Below are positions 1 through 5,461 of a DNA stretch of 7,373 nucleotides, piece by piece (positions within the stretch are counted from its first letter, which is position 1; each line of letters begins with the position of its first letter). A program made the position numbers and the translations under genes. The DNA is from an uncultured Butyrivibrio sp. GTDB lineage: Bacteria; Bacillota; Clostridia; Lachnospirales; Lachnospiraceae. Below the pieces are notes generated by a model. It did not search any database, had not been told where the DNA came from, and worked only from the letters and a program-made list of their open reading frames with translations. Location: the NCBI GenBank assembly GCA_910577605.1, contig CAJTON010000003.1, positions 65,879 through 73,251 on the forward strand, in the 5' to 3' direction.

Positions 1-624
1 ATTTATTATCGCCTTGCTGTCCGGTCCCGGCTCCCACACGTCGAGCACCGCATTGCACACCTCGACGGCATACTCCACCTCCGTCCCGTGAAAGCTCTCG
101 GGACTGTACTCAAAAGAAAAATCCCCGTCCGTTTCCGAGGCAAGCCTTTTGAGAAGCTTCGCCCCGTCAACGGCAAGCTGCTTTATCTGCTCCTTATCCT
201 TTTTGAACACCTGCTCGCGCTGCGCCACGGAGGTGGAATTATACAGATGTATGACCGCATGCGGCGCTCCTTTTACCGCCTCAAAGGTCTTTTTTATTAT
301 GTGCTCCCTCGCCTGCGTAAGCACCTGAACAGTCACGTCGTCGGGTATCATGTCGCGCTCGATAAGCGTGCGCATGAATGTATATTCCGTCTCCGACGCC
401 GCAGGGAATCCGACTTCTATCTCCTTAAAACCCACGTCCACAAGCATCTGAAAGAACTCTATCTTCTCCTCAAGGCTCATCGGCTCGATAAGCGCCTGAT
501 TACCGTCCCTCAGATCCACCGAACACCAAATCGGCGGCTTTTCTATGTGATCCTTCTTTGCCCAGTCATATTCGCATACGGGCGGCAAAAAATACTGTCT
601 TATATATTTGTCTGCATTTTTCAT
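1..624 (-). CDS. leuA: 2-isopropylmalate synthase, long (yeast/actinobacterial-type) form, 3' part missing
   Basis: The first 208 codons are present and the frame is still open at the left edge, so the gene is partial. 2-Isopropylmalate synthase condenses acetyl-CoA with 2-oxoisovalerate, the first committed step of leucine synthesis, in the cytosol. The sequence shows the N-terminal extension typical of the long form (residues 1-28, including FLPPVCEYDW), then KPPIWCSVDLRDGNQAL at 29-45, which carries the catalytic Arg and metal-binding Asp of the HMGL-like TIM barrel (RDGNQ, 39-43). GFKEIEVGFPAAS follows at 65-77. The family is usually about 550-560 residues, so the barrel end, the metal-binding His pair and the C-terminal leucine-binding regulatory domain would lie outside the window. 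The start is ATG at 624 with GAGGAG ten bases upstream. It appears to have its own promoter at 658-686, and I see no T-box leader, which is common for leucine genes in Firmicutes. The gene name is confident. Confidence 0.95.
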   Translation of the reverse strand, partial: MKNADKYIRQYFLPPVCEYDWAKKDHIEKPPIWCSVDLRDGNQALIEPMSLEEKIEFFQMLVDVGFKEIEVGFPAASETEYTFMRTLIERDMIPDDVTVQVLTQAREHIIKKTFEAVKGAPHAVIHLYNSTSVAQREQVFKKDKEQIKQLAVDGAKLLKRLASETDGDFSFEYSPESFHGTEVEYAVEVCNAVLDVWEPGPDSKAIIN

Positions 625-634
625 ATCGTTTTAA

Positions 635-686
635 CTCCTCTTTGACTGAATAGTGAAATAATATCATATTTATTGATGTTTTTAAA
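635..686 (-). promoter_or_regulatory. Putative leuA promoter and ribosome binding site
   Basis: Read on the minus strand, a -35-like TTTAAA (681-686, 4 of 6 matches to consensus) is followed after 17 bases by TATTAT (658-663, 5 of 6). An alternative -10, TATGAT, overlaps at 663-668. GAGGAG at 635-640 lies ten bases before the leuA ATG. The leader would be only about 25-30 nt long, which leaves no room for a T-box or a leader-peptide attenuator between this promoter and leuA. Prediction by eye only. Confidence 0.5.
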
Positions 687-719
687 TGATTAAATTTAAT
701 CATATTTATTGATGTTTTT
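663..719. repeat. 21-bp direct repeat flanking a perfect 18-bp palindrome upstream of leuA
   Basis: An identical 21-base AT-rich unit (beginning ATCATATTTATTG) occurs at 663-683 and 699-719, offset by 36 bp. Between and overlapping them is a perfect palindrome, ATGATTAAATTTAATCAT, at 686-703. One repeat copy fills most of the -35/-10 spacer of the putative leuA promoter, and the palindrome abuts the -35. The layout resembles a dimeric-regulator operator, possibly for a leucine- or amino-acid-responsive regulator, but no regulator gene is in the window and the function is inferred. Confidence 0.6.
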
Positions 720-768
720 TATTGAACACCTGCGGCAAGCGCACAATATATTTCATCACTCACAGGAA

Positions 769-810
769 TAAAAACGCCCCTGACCGCGGATAGCATATCC
801 GCAGCAGGGG
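769..810 (-). terminator. Intrinsic terminator behind the 33-residue protein gene
   Basis: The outer stem CCCCTG (777-782) pairs with CAGGGG (805-810), and the inner stem GCGGATA (786-792) pairs with TATCCGC (796-802) around a 3-nt loop, separated by a small ACC/AG internal loop. On the minus strand the hairpin is followed by CGTTTTTAT, a classical rho-independent arrangement. It lies 16 bp past the stop codon of the small gene and separates it from the leuA promoter. Confidence 0.85.
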
Positions 811-826
811 TAGGCTTTTGGCTTAA

Positions 827-928
827 TTACCTCGACATATATTCGTAATAATCCGAATCGCTGGCAAAAAGCATATATCTTCCGTCTACATAACCCATAT
901 AACCGTCCGCAACATAATAACCTTTCAT
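827..928 (-). CDS. Tyrosine-rich 33-residue mini-protein, function unknown
   Basis: This short gene encodes 33 residues: it begins MKGYYVADGYMGYVDGRYML and ends FASDSDYYEYMSR. I chose ATG at 928 because a near-perfect AAGGAGTGA site lies just upstream with a 7-nt gap from AAGGAG. The longer in-frame extension to 1042 has no such site and a less protein-like sequence. Eight of the 33 residues are Tyr, four are Met and four are Gly, with a repeated GY pattern (3-4, 9-10, 12-13) and an acidic SDSDYYEY end. There is no signal peptide or membrane helix. An intrinsic terminator follows 16 bp after the stop, so it behaves as a real expressed gene. From memory, similar GYMG-containing mini-proteins occur unannotated in Clostridia, but I cannot verify this here. 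No function can be assigned. Confidence 0.7.
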   Translation of the reverse strand: MKGYYVADGYMGYVDGRYMLFASDSDYYEYMSR

Positions 929-985
929 GGTATCACTCCTTGTATAAGCTGTTTTCCTTGCTACAATGAAATAATACCTGATTTC

Positions 986-1005
986 AAGTCCTATAAAACG
1001 GACTT
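986..1005. repeat. Short inverted repeat upstream of the 33-residue protein gene
   Basis: AAGTCC (986-991) and GGACTT (1000-1005) form a perfect 6-bp inverted repeat around an 8-base AT-rich loop, 58 bp upstream of the mini-protein start. It could be an operator or a leader hairpin. The rest of the 929-1063 spacer holds no convincing sigma-A promoter, only a weak TATTAT at 970-975 (minus strand), so the small gene may also be reached by read-through from the upstream cluster. Confidence 0.35.
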
Positions 1006-1063
1006 TGTTCAGCGGAACTATGTTTTTTTCAAAAACCTGCAATTCTCCCGATTCCGATAAAAA

Positions 1064-1384
1064 TTACAAATCTGCCTTAACGGAATACTTTTTCTGAATC
1101 TTAGAAAACCACAGTCCGGCGGCTATTACCGTCAGCAATAAGAACGCGGCGGAAATTATTATCGAATACAGTCCCTTTAATGAGCTGGCAAGTATCCCGA
1201 CAACAAGCATACCGCACCCAAGAAACAAAGCTGGTCCTCCCATAGCTTTGGCATAGCCTTCTTTATCCTCGGTGCCGTCAAACACCTTTCCGTGCATCGA
1301 GGCGTAATTTCCCCTTAACAGCGTGACAGCGAGAATTATCGTTACCGCCGAGCAGAACCACATTATAATGCTGAATATAAGCAT
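1064..1384 (-). CDS. Small three-helix membrane protein, DUF3784-like
   Basis: The protein has 106 residues with three predicted membrane segments at about 3-23, 51-69 and 72-93. A polar loop between the first two contains LRGNYASMHGKVFD and TEDKEGYAKAMG (about 23-49), which looks like the conserved part of the family. The short tail IQKKYSVKADL is basic then acidic. Topology, length and loop position match the DUF3784-like protein at 4930-5250, so they may be distant paralogues. I chose ATG at 1384 because AGAAGGAG lies nine bases upstream. The longer frame starting at 1531 would overlap the whole end of the upstream gene and has no comparable site. The gap to the Spx/ArsC-like gene is 22 bp, suggesting one transcript. 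Function is unknown; location in the cytoplasmic membrane is inferred from hydropathy. Confidence 0.8.
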   Translation of the reverse strand: MLIFSIIMWFCSAVTIILAVTLLRGNYASMHGKVFDGTEDKEGYAKAMGGPALFLGCGMLVVGILASSLKGLYSIIISAAFLLLTVIAAGLWFSKIQKKYSVKADL

Positions 1385-1406
1385 ATCAGACCGCTCCTTC
1401 TCAAAT

Positions 1407-1775
1407 TTATAAGTTATCCGCCCTGAGCACAGCCTCAGCCCACTCGTTTTCTTTAAAACCGACAAGCACAAATCCGTCTGCGACAAGCAGCGGACGTTTG
1501 ACAAGCATTCCGTCAGTGGAGAGAAGCTCAAGCATCTCCTCCTCGCTCATGTCGGGCAGCTTTGTCTTTAAATCCATAGATTTGTATAAAAGACCGCTTG
1601 TGTTGAAAAAATTCTTTAAAGGTCTGCCGCTCCTTGCGTGCCATTCCTTAAGCTCGTCAAACGAAGGATTCTCCGATTTGATATCCCGCAGTTCATATTT
1701 GATATTATTGTCGTCAAGCCATTTTTTCGCCTTCTGACAGGTAGTGCATCTTGGATAGCATATAAACTTATACAT
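1407..1775 (-). CDS. ArsC/Spx-family thioredoxin-fold protein
   Basis: This 122-residue protein has the single ArsC/Spx fold. It starts MYKFICYPRCTTCQKAKKWL, with a CxxC redox pair at Cys10 and Cys13 directly before the first helix. The conserved RPL at 51-53 lies in a GRPLKNFFNTSG stretch, the KRPLLV motif around Arg94 is present, and VGFKENEW is near the end. The family includes glutaredoxin-dependent arsenate reductases and the RNA-polymerase-binding stress regulators Spx/MgsR. Arsenate reductase needs only the first Cys plus basic residues, whereas Spx uses the CxxC as a redox switch, so the intact CxxC leaves both open. There are no ars genes nearby (no transporter or ArsR), which argues weakly against arsenic detoxification. 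ATG at 1775 has GGAG nine bases upstream. It sits 23 bp behind the glycosidase gene and 22 bp before the membrane protein gene. Confidence 0.88.
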   Translation of the reverse strand: MYKFICYPRCTTCQKAKKWLDDNNIKYELRDIKSENPSFDELKEWHARSGRPLKNFFNTSGLLYKSMDLKTKLPDMSEEEMLELLSTDGMLVKRPLLVADGFVLVGFKENEWAEAVLRADNL

Positions 1776-1798
1776 ATTTTGTCTCTCCTAAATAAAAA

Positions 1799-3727
1799 TC
1801 ATATCTCCGGCAGCCATACCCGCATCTGGTTAAGACCCCTGTTCGCCCACGCGTAATACGGTATCAAGGTTATTTCGCAGGAAATCTTTTTCGGTCTTAT
1901 ATACGAGTAAAGCCCGTTGTTTTTTACGGTCTTAAAGCCTTCGGCGTAAAGCTTTCTGACGCCGCAAAGCTCGTCGGGAGCATATTCCCCGACCCTTACC
2001 GCGCCATCGGAAGCGATACTGAGAGAAAGCACCTCGCCGTCATTGTCCGCGCCCTCGGCACAGTACACTAAAGGTCCGCGCTGCAAGGCGACCTTATTGC
2101 TGTCGTCGCTCACGTCAACATTCGCGTATACGCGCTTTACCGTCATGTCAAATTCCACGTCCACCGCGTCAGAATCAGAAAACGGACCCTCAATATACGC
2201 GTATCCCCCGCTCACCTCATACACGGCGGGCGCACCGTTCTTATTTATGACAGTGTTTTCACTCCAGTCCGGCATACGGACGGCAAGCCTCATGTTCATT
2301 GCGCCGAGCGAGCTTTCAAAGGTATAGCGTACCCTTCCGTCGTAGGGCAGTCCCGACTGCATTATTATACTGCCTCCGAGCTTATCTCCAAGATCAAGCT
2401 TTCCGCCGATAAAAAGATTGCTGTAAACGGTATTTTCCTCCAGTGTCCACGCGTACTCGCCGACCGAGGGCAGAAGTCTCGCCACATTCGGAGGGCAGCA
2501 GGCGCAGGTAAACCATTTCGGACGCACGGGCAGCGTGTGAGGGTGGGACCTTGCCTTGCCGGATATTCCGGGCAGAGCTTCAAGCGGATTCACATAGAAA
2601 AATTTCGTCCCGTCAAGCTCCATCCCCGCCAGCACACAGTTGTAAAGCGCGCGCTCCATAACGTCCGCATATTTTGCGTCATGCTCGAGTCTGAGCATTT
2701 TGCCTGCGAAAAATATCAGCCCGATCGCGGCGCAGGTTTCGCCGTACGCCGAGTCGTTAGGCAGATGATAGTCCTCCGTAAACGCCTCGCCCTCGTATGC
2801 CGAGCCTATAGCTCCCGTGACATACATACGGCAGCCCGTTATATTGTCCCAAAGCCTGCGGCAGGCGGCGGCAAGCGATCCGTCTCCGCTCTCAAGCGCC
2901 GCGTCCGCCATTCCCGTGTACAAATACACCGCCCTGACTGCATGTCCGACAGCCTTAGTCTGCTCCCGCACGGGCGCGTGGCACTGATTGTATTCCGTGT
3001 CCCAAGGATTGTTGCCCCATACCGTCCAGCAGCATTTCTCACGTTCTTTTACATAATATTCCCTGTCAGCGCCGCGGACGTCAATAAAGTGAAGCGCAAG
3101 CCCCTTGTATCTTTCGTCGCCCGTACAGCGGTAAAGCCGCATAAGCGCCAGCTCTATTTCCGGATGCCCCGAAAAACCCTCGGCGCCCTCCGTGATAAAA
3201 CGCTCATATATATGGTCAGCCATGCGGCACATGATTTCGAGAAGTCTTTTTTTGCCCGTACATTCGGCGTAGGCGACAGCCGCCTCTATCATATGTCCGG
3301 CGCAGTAAAGCTCGTGCGCCTCGCAGAGATTCGTCCACCTTTTGTCAGGCTCTTTGACAGTAAAATAAGTGTTAAGATAACCGTCCTCGTGCTGCGCGCT
3401 GCCGATAAGCTCTATGACCTCGTCGCAGCGTTTCTCAAGCTCCGCATCGGGATACATAAGCAGCGAATAAGCCGCGCCCTCAAGCCACTTGGCTATGTCG
3501 CTGTCCTGAAAAACCATTCCGTAAAATTCGCCGTCGCAGCGCCCTTCCTTAAGCATCTGCGCCGCCATTCTGAAATTCTCGATACAGTGGCTTTTCTCCG
3601 CCCCCTCTATCATATCGTTCAGCGCCTTCTCCTGATAGGGCAGGACATTCTCGCGGACAAGCCTTTCATATCTGCCGAAAAAGCCGTCGTCGATTTTAAA
3701 GCGTTTTATCAGATCCAAATCTCCCAT
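1799..3727 (-). CDS. Glycoside hydrolase family 127, beta-L-arabinofuranosidase
   Basis: The 642-residue cytosolic enzyme should release L-arabinofuranose from beta-linked arabino-oligosaccharides such as plant extensin or arabinan fragments. Family hallmarks are all visible, numbered from the ATG at 3727: the conserved HAPVREQTKAVGHAVRA at about 250-266, the Glu in YEGEAF (Glu314), the ETC motif (Glu330, Cys332) and CACCPPN (Cys410-Cys411). These correspond in order and spacing to Glu322, Glu338, Cys340, Cys417 and Cys418 of Bifidobacterium HypBA1 (658 residues), in which zinc holds a catalytic cysteine nucleophile. The N-terminal (alpha/alpha)6 barrel and C-terminal beta domains are full length. 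There is no signal peptide, so the substrate must be imported, yet no sugar transporter is in view. An ATG at 3742 is also in frame, but GGGAGG lies between the two ATGs, seven bases before 3727, which fixes the start. It is the second gene of the 4749-1064 cluster. Confidence 0.95.
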   Translation of the reverse strand: MGDLDLIKRFKIDDGFFGRYERLVRENVLPYQEKALNDMIEGAEKSHCIENFRMAAQMLKEGRCDGEFYGMVFQDSDIAKWLEGAAYSLLMYPDAELEKRCDEVIELIGSAQHEDGYLNTYFTVKEPDKRWTNLCEAHELYCAGHMIEAAVAYAECTGKKRLLEIMCRMADHIYERFITEGAEGFSGHPEIELALMRLYRCTGDERYKGLALHFIDVRGADREYYVKEREKCCWTVWGNNPWDTEYNQCHAPVREQTKAVGHAVRAVYLYTGMADAALESGDGSLAAACRRLWDNITGCRMYVTGAIGSAYEGEAFTEDYHLPNDSAYGETCAAIGLIFFAGKMLRLEHDAKYADVMERALYNCVLAGMELDGTKFFYVNPLEALPGISGKARSHPHTLPVRPKWFTCACCPPNVARLLPSVGEYAWTLEENTVYSNLFIGGKLDLGDKLGGSIIMQSGLPYDGRVRYTFESSLGAMNMRLAVRMPDWSENTVINKNGAPAVYEVSGGYAYIEGPFSDSDAVDVEFDMTVKRVYANVDVSDDSNKVALQRGPLVYCAEGADNDGEVLSLSIASDGAVRVGEYAPDELCGVRKLYAEGFKTVKNNGLYSYIRPKKISCEITLIPYYAWANRGLNQMRVWLPEI

Positions 3728-3733
3728 GTCTGA

Positions 3734-3739
3734 TCCTCC
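3734..3739 (-). promoter_or_regulatory. Ribosome binding site that fixes the GH127 start
   Basis: GGGAGG on the minus strand lies seven bases before ATG 3727 and directly after the in-frame ATG at 3742. The upstream ATG has only AT-rich sequence before it, so translation most likely begins at 3727. Confidence 0.75.
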
Positions 3740-3746
3740 CATAAAT

Positions 3747-3872
3747 TTATATTATTTCCTCCCGTTCGGGTACCGTTTCAAGAAAATATAAAAGCTCCGC
3801 CGTTATTTCCCGGATATCCGGCTTGACCGGAGTCTGAATGATACAGCCGCGCAGCGTCAGTCCGTGCGTACC
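3747..3872 (-). other. Displaced 3' end of the 4749 gene in a shifted frame
   Basis: This stretch encodes the probable native C-terminus of the upstream uncharacterised protein, 41 residues beginning GTHGLTLRGCIIQTPVKPDI and ending YFLETVPEREEII before TAA. It is one frame away from the open frame because of an extra C (minus strand) in GACCGGTACG, where GACGGTACG would keep the frame. A stop codon lies just upstream in the shifted frame, so it cannot be an independent gene, and no ribosome binding site or start precedes it. Confidence 0.7.
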
Positions 3873-4749
3873 GGTCGGGCCGCAGCGTCATCATCATGAT
3901 CCGCGCGCTTCCCGAGCTGCTTTTGGGCTCCGCGTCAAGAAAATCCGCGTCATAGAAGCATACGCTGCCCTCCGGCTCGCATTCGTATTCTATTCCGAGA
4001 TAGCACATACCGCGCGGACATTCCTCCTCCAGAATCTCAAAAAACTCTTTTTTATGCGATTCAAGTTCTTCCCTCGTCATGATCTCCAAATACCGGGGAT
4101 CGTCAAACCTTTTCTCCTGCTCTTCCCATACGTCTATCGGATAGACTTTATTTATATAACAGATTCCCTTACCGGAATCCAGCGAAAATTTGATCTCAGC
4201 CTCATTTCCTGTCTTCAGGCACAGCCTTTTCCCTACAATACTTTTCTTCGCACCTCTGCCGTACTTCAATCTGACCTTTCCGGCTTCCCACTCCGGAAGT
4301 TTTTCCTTCTCCGTCTCAAAGTCAATGCTTGTCAAGCATATGCTCTCCCAATCCACGGCAAGGAAACGGCTGTCGTCCGAAAGCTCCCAGCCCGCCTTCA
4401 TCATTTCGTGAAAAAAAAGCAAACTGTAACAATAGTCCGACGCTCCAAGCCATTCACGGCACATACCGCGAACCTCCATCACCGTGTTATCCGTCTCTAT
4501 TGAACGAATAGACGAAAAACAGCCGTCCTCAGGCGCAAGCAGCATACTGTCACGGTTGCTTCGCGGACGCTCCGGGGCGCTCTCCCGGCTTCCCTCGGGC
4601 AATTCCTCAAGGATATACAGTCTTGCGGTCCTGCCTGACCTCGTCATTCCGACAATATGATAAAACCGTCCGTCTCTCTCGATGTCGCCGCCTATCGCCT
4701 TTACCTCGTCGTATTTTTCCGCCGCCAGATACATTTCCGCAAAATTCAT
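3778..4749 (-). CDS. Uncharacterised protein with an apparently frameshifted C-terminus
   Basis: As read, the frame gives 323 residues beginning MNFAEMYLAAEKYDEVKAIG. I do not recognise the family. There is no signal peptide, membrane helix or catalytic motif I can name. It is a charged, mixed alpha/beta cytosolic-looking protein with an Arg/Ser-rich linker at about 53-67 and many Cys. Residues 293-323 (YARTDAARLYHSDS and onward) look unlike the rest, being Gly/Ser-rich and unstructured. Removing one base at 3873/3874 after Asp292 instead yields GTHGLTLRGCII, then PDIREITAELLYFLE and a stop at 3747-3749. That gives a regular strand-then-helix tail and a 333-residue protein ending 19 bp before the GH127 start, the same spacing as the other genes in the cluster. 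The start ATG at 4749 has GGGGGA nine bases upstream. The gene either carries a real or sequencing-derived insertion, or is broken. It probably heads the GH127 cluster. Confidence 0.75.
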   Translation of the reverse strand: MNFAEMYLAAEKYDEVKAIGGDIERDGRFYHIVGMTRSGRTARLYILEELPEGSRESAPERPRSNRDSMLLAPEDGCFSSIRSIETDNTVMEVRGMCREWLGASDYCYSLLFFHEMMKAGWELSDDSRFLAVDWESICLTSIDFETEKEKLPEWEAGKVRLKYGRGAKKSIVGKRLCLKTGNEAEIKFSLDSGKGICYINKVYPIDVWEEQEKRFDDPRYLEIMTREELESHKKEFFEILEEECPRGMCYLGIEYECEPEGSVCFYDADFLDAEPKSSSGSARIMMMTLRPDRYARTDAARLYHSDSGQAGYPGNNGGAFIFS

Positions 4750-4767
4750 GTTTTTTCTTCCCCCAAA

Positions 4768-4915
4768 ATATGATAAAATATACTTAAAAATCCAGCCGCT
4801 TCGCGTCTGCCGCGCTACGCGCTCAAAGATTTTTTCGTTATCATATCAGGTGAAATCAAATGTCTGCTTCGCAGCCGCTTGATTTCCTGCTGATATGATA
4901 AAATATACTCAAAAA
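4768..4915. repeat. Direct repeat, two 23-bp copies 125 bp apart
   Basis: ATATGATAAAATATACT followed by T or C and AAAAA occurs at 4768-4790 and 4893-4915, 22 of 23 bases identical. Copy one lies just upstream of the minus-strand gene at 4749. Copy two lies just upstream of the plus-strand gene at 4930, where it may supply an extended -10 (TGATATGAT at 4891-4899). The 102 bp between copies holds a GC-rich stretch (4794-4824, with CGCGT/ACGCG arms at 4802-4806 and 4817-4821) and a long hairpin. The arrangement suggests either insertion of a small palindromic element or a tandem promoter duplication; no transposase is encoded. Confidence 0.65.
4838..4901. repeat. Long interrupted inverted repeat (hairpin), possible miniature element
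   Basis: The outer arms TTATCATATCAG (4838-4849) and CTGATATGATAA (4890-4901) pair perfectly over 12 bp. After a 2/3-base mismatch the inner arms GAAATCAA (4852-4859) and TTGATTTC (4879-4886) pair over 8 bp. The loop itself contains a mini-hairpin CTGC-TTC-GCAG (4864-4874). No T-run follows on either strand, so it is not a normal intrinsic terminator. The shape resembles a REP-like or MITE-like palindromic unit; function is unknown. Confidence 0.65.
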
Positions 4916-4918
4916 ACC

Positions 4919-4923
4919 GGAGG
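4919..4923 (+). promoter_or_regulatory. Ribosome binding site of the 4930 gene
   Basis: GGAGG six bases before ATG 4930. It supports this start and the plus-strand reading of an otherwise minus-strand region. Confidence 0.75.
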
Positions 4924-4929
4924 CATTCC

Positions 4930-5250
4930 ATGAAAACAGCCGAAATAATCGTCAGTATCACTTTAGCCGCAGCCGCGTATATAATCGGCTTTTTACAGTT
5001 CAGACAAAAAGGATTCCTCATTAACAACGCATATCTGTTCGCTTCAAAAGAAGAACGCCTGCAAATGAACAAAAAACCGCATTACCGCCAGTCGGGAGTC
5101 GTATTCTGTCTTATCGGAACCTTGTGCGCGCTTATCGCCGCTCAAGCGGTCAGCAAAGCCGGAATCCTTATTTATTTTATTGCGGCAGTCATTGCTGTCA
5201 CGATCATTTACGCGATAGTTTCCTCAATAGTTATATCTTTAAAAAAATAA
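4930..5250 (+). CDS. DUF3784-family small membrane protein
   Basis: The protein has 106 residues with three hydrophobic segments at about 4-24, 55-73 and 78-102. The loop after the first helix, RQKGFLINNAYLFASKEER (25-43), and KPHYRQSGVVF (49-59) are the pattern I associate with DUF3784 proteins of Clostridia, small membrane proteins of unknown role. The positively charged end SLKK would be cytoplasmic. ATG at 4930 has GGAGG six bases upstream. It is the only plus-strand gene, divergent from the 4749 gene and convergent with tRNA-Trp, whose U-tract overlaps its last codons. Its likely promoter is the repeat copy at 4893-4915. It has the same length and helix layout as the minus-strand membrane protein at 1064-1384. 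Confidence 0.85.
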   Translation: MKTAEIIVSITLAAAAYIIGFLQFRQKGFLINNAYLFASKEERLQMNKKPHYRQSGVVFCLIGTLCALIAAQAVSKAGILIYFIAAVIAVTIIYAIVSSIVISLKK

Positions 5251-5275
5251 CGCGCCCTGAATAATCTCAAGGCAC
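5241..5275 (-). terminator. Intrinsic terminator of tRNA-Trp
   Basis: Minus-strand stem GTGCCTTGA (5267-5275) pairs with TCAGGGCGC (5252-5260), nine pairs including two G-U, around a 6-nt loop. It is followed by GTTA and seven T (5241-5247). The T-run is also the AAA codons ending the convergent plus-strand gene. On the plus strand there is no T-run, so it acts mainly on the tRNA transcript. Confidence 0.75.
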
Positions 5276-5292
5276 ATCCTCTTAAATATCAG

Positions 5293-5365
5293 CAGGGGCA
5301 GAAGGATTCGAACCCTCGACATTTGGTTTTGGAGACCAACGCTCTACCAGCTGAACTATACCCCT
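5293..5365 (-). tRNA. tRNA-Trp (anticodon CCA)
   Basis: A full cloverleaf reads on the minus strand: acceptor AGGGGTA with TGCCCCT (one T-G wobble), D-arm GTTCAGCTGGTAGAGC, anticodon arm TTGGT-CTCCAAA-ACCAA with anticodon CCA, and T-arm GAGGG-TTCGAAT-CCTTC. The discriminator is G, as expected for tryptophan tRNAs. The 3' CCA is not encoded (the following bases are CTG) and would be added by the CCA-adding enzyme. No introns or extra arm. Confidence 0.97.
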
Positions 5366-5398
5366 GTATAACGGCGCTCAAATCAACGCCACTCGTTA

Positions 5399-5427
5399 TT
5401 TATATCACATATTTGACTAAAATGCAA
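5399..5427 (-). promoter_or_regulatory. Putative tRNA-Trp promoter (extended -10)
   Basis: Minus strand TATAAA (5399-5404) is preceded by TGA, giving an extended -10, and 17 bases upstream lies TTGCAT (5422-5427). A perfect -35 hexamer TTGACA lies further up at 5445-5450 but has only TTGCAT at the right distance as a -10. The transcript leader would include a bulged hairpin, AACG..GGCG with CGCC..GTT (5370-5396), just before the tRNA. Confidence 0.55.
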
Positions 5428-5461
5428 CAGGAAATTATTTAATTTGTCAAATATCCCGTAA

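Noticed and set aside
88..645. Plus-strand open frame opposite leuA.
   Set aside because: Antisense shadow of leuA; the minus-strand frame matches 2-isopropylmalate synthase throughout.
769..928. The 33-residue gene plus terminator as a leader-peptide attenuator for leuA.
   Set aside because: The peptide contains one Leu but eight Tyr, the terminator is directly behind it with no alternative pairing seen, and leuA appears to have its own promoter downstream.
929..1042. N-terminal extension of the mini-protein to 1042.
   Set aside because: The internal ATG at 928 has a much better ribosome binding site and the extension is AT-rich sequence without a site of its own.
1385..1531. Longer version of the membrane protein starting at 1531.
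   Set aside because: It would overlap the end of the Spx/ArsC-like gene, has no ribosome binding site and adds a non-membrane, Cys/Ser-rich stretch; ATG 1384 has AGAAGGAG upstream.
2537..3733. Long plus-strand open frame opposite GH127.
   Set aside because: It is a shadow on the antisense strand of a clearly conserved enzyme, with no ribosome binding site and no family resemblance.
4838..4901. Hairpin as a bidirectional terminator for the divergent genes.
   Set aside because: No T-run follows on either strand, and the flanking genes point away from it.
5252..5365. tRNA-Trp as an integration site of a mobile element.
   Set aside because: No integrase, no repeat of the tRNA 3' end in the window and ordinary flanking genes.
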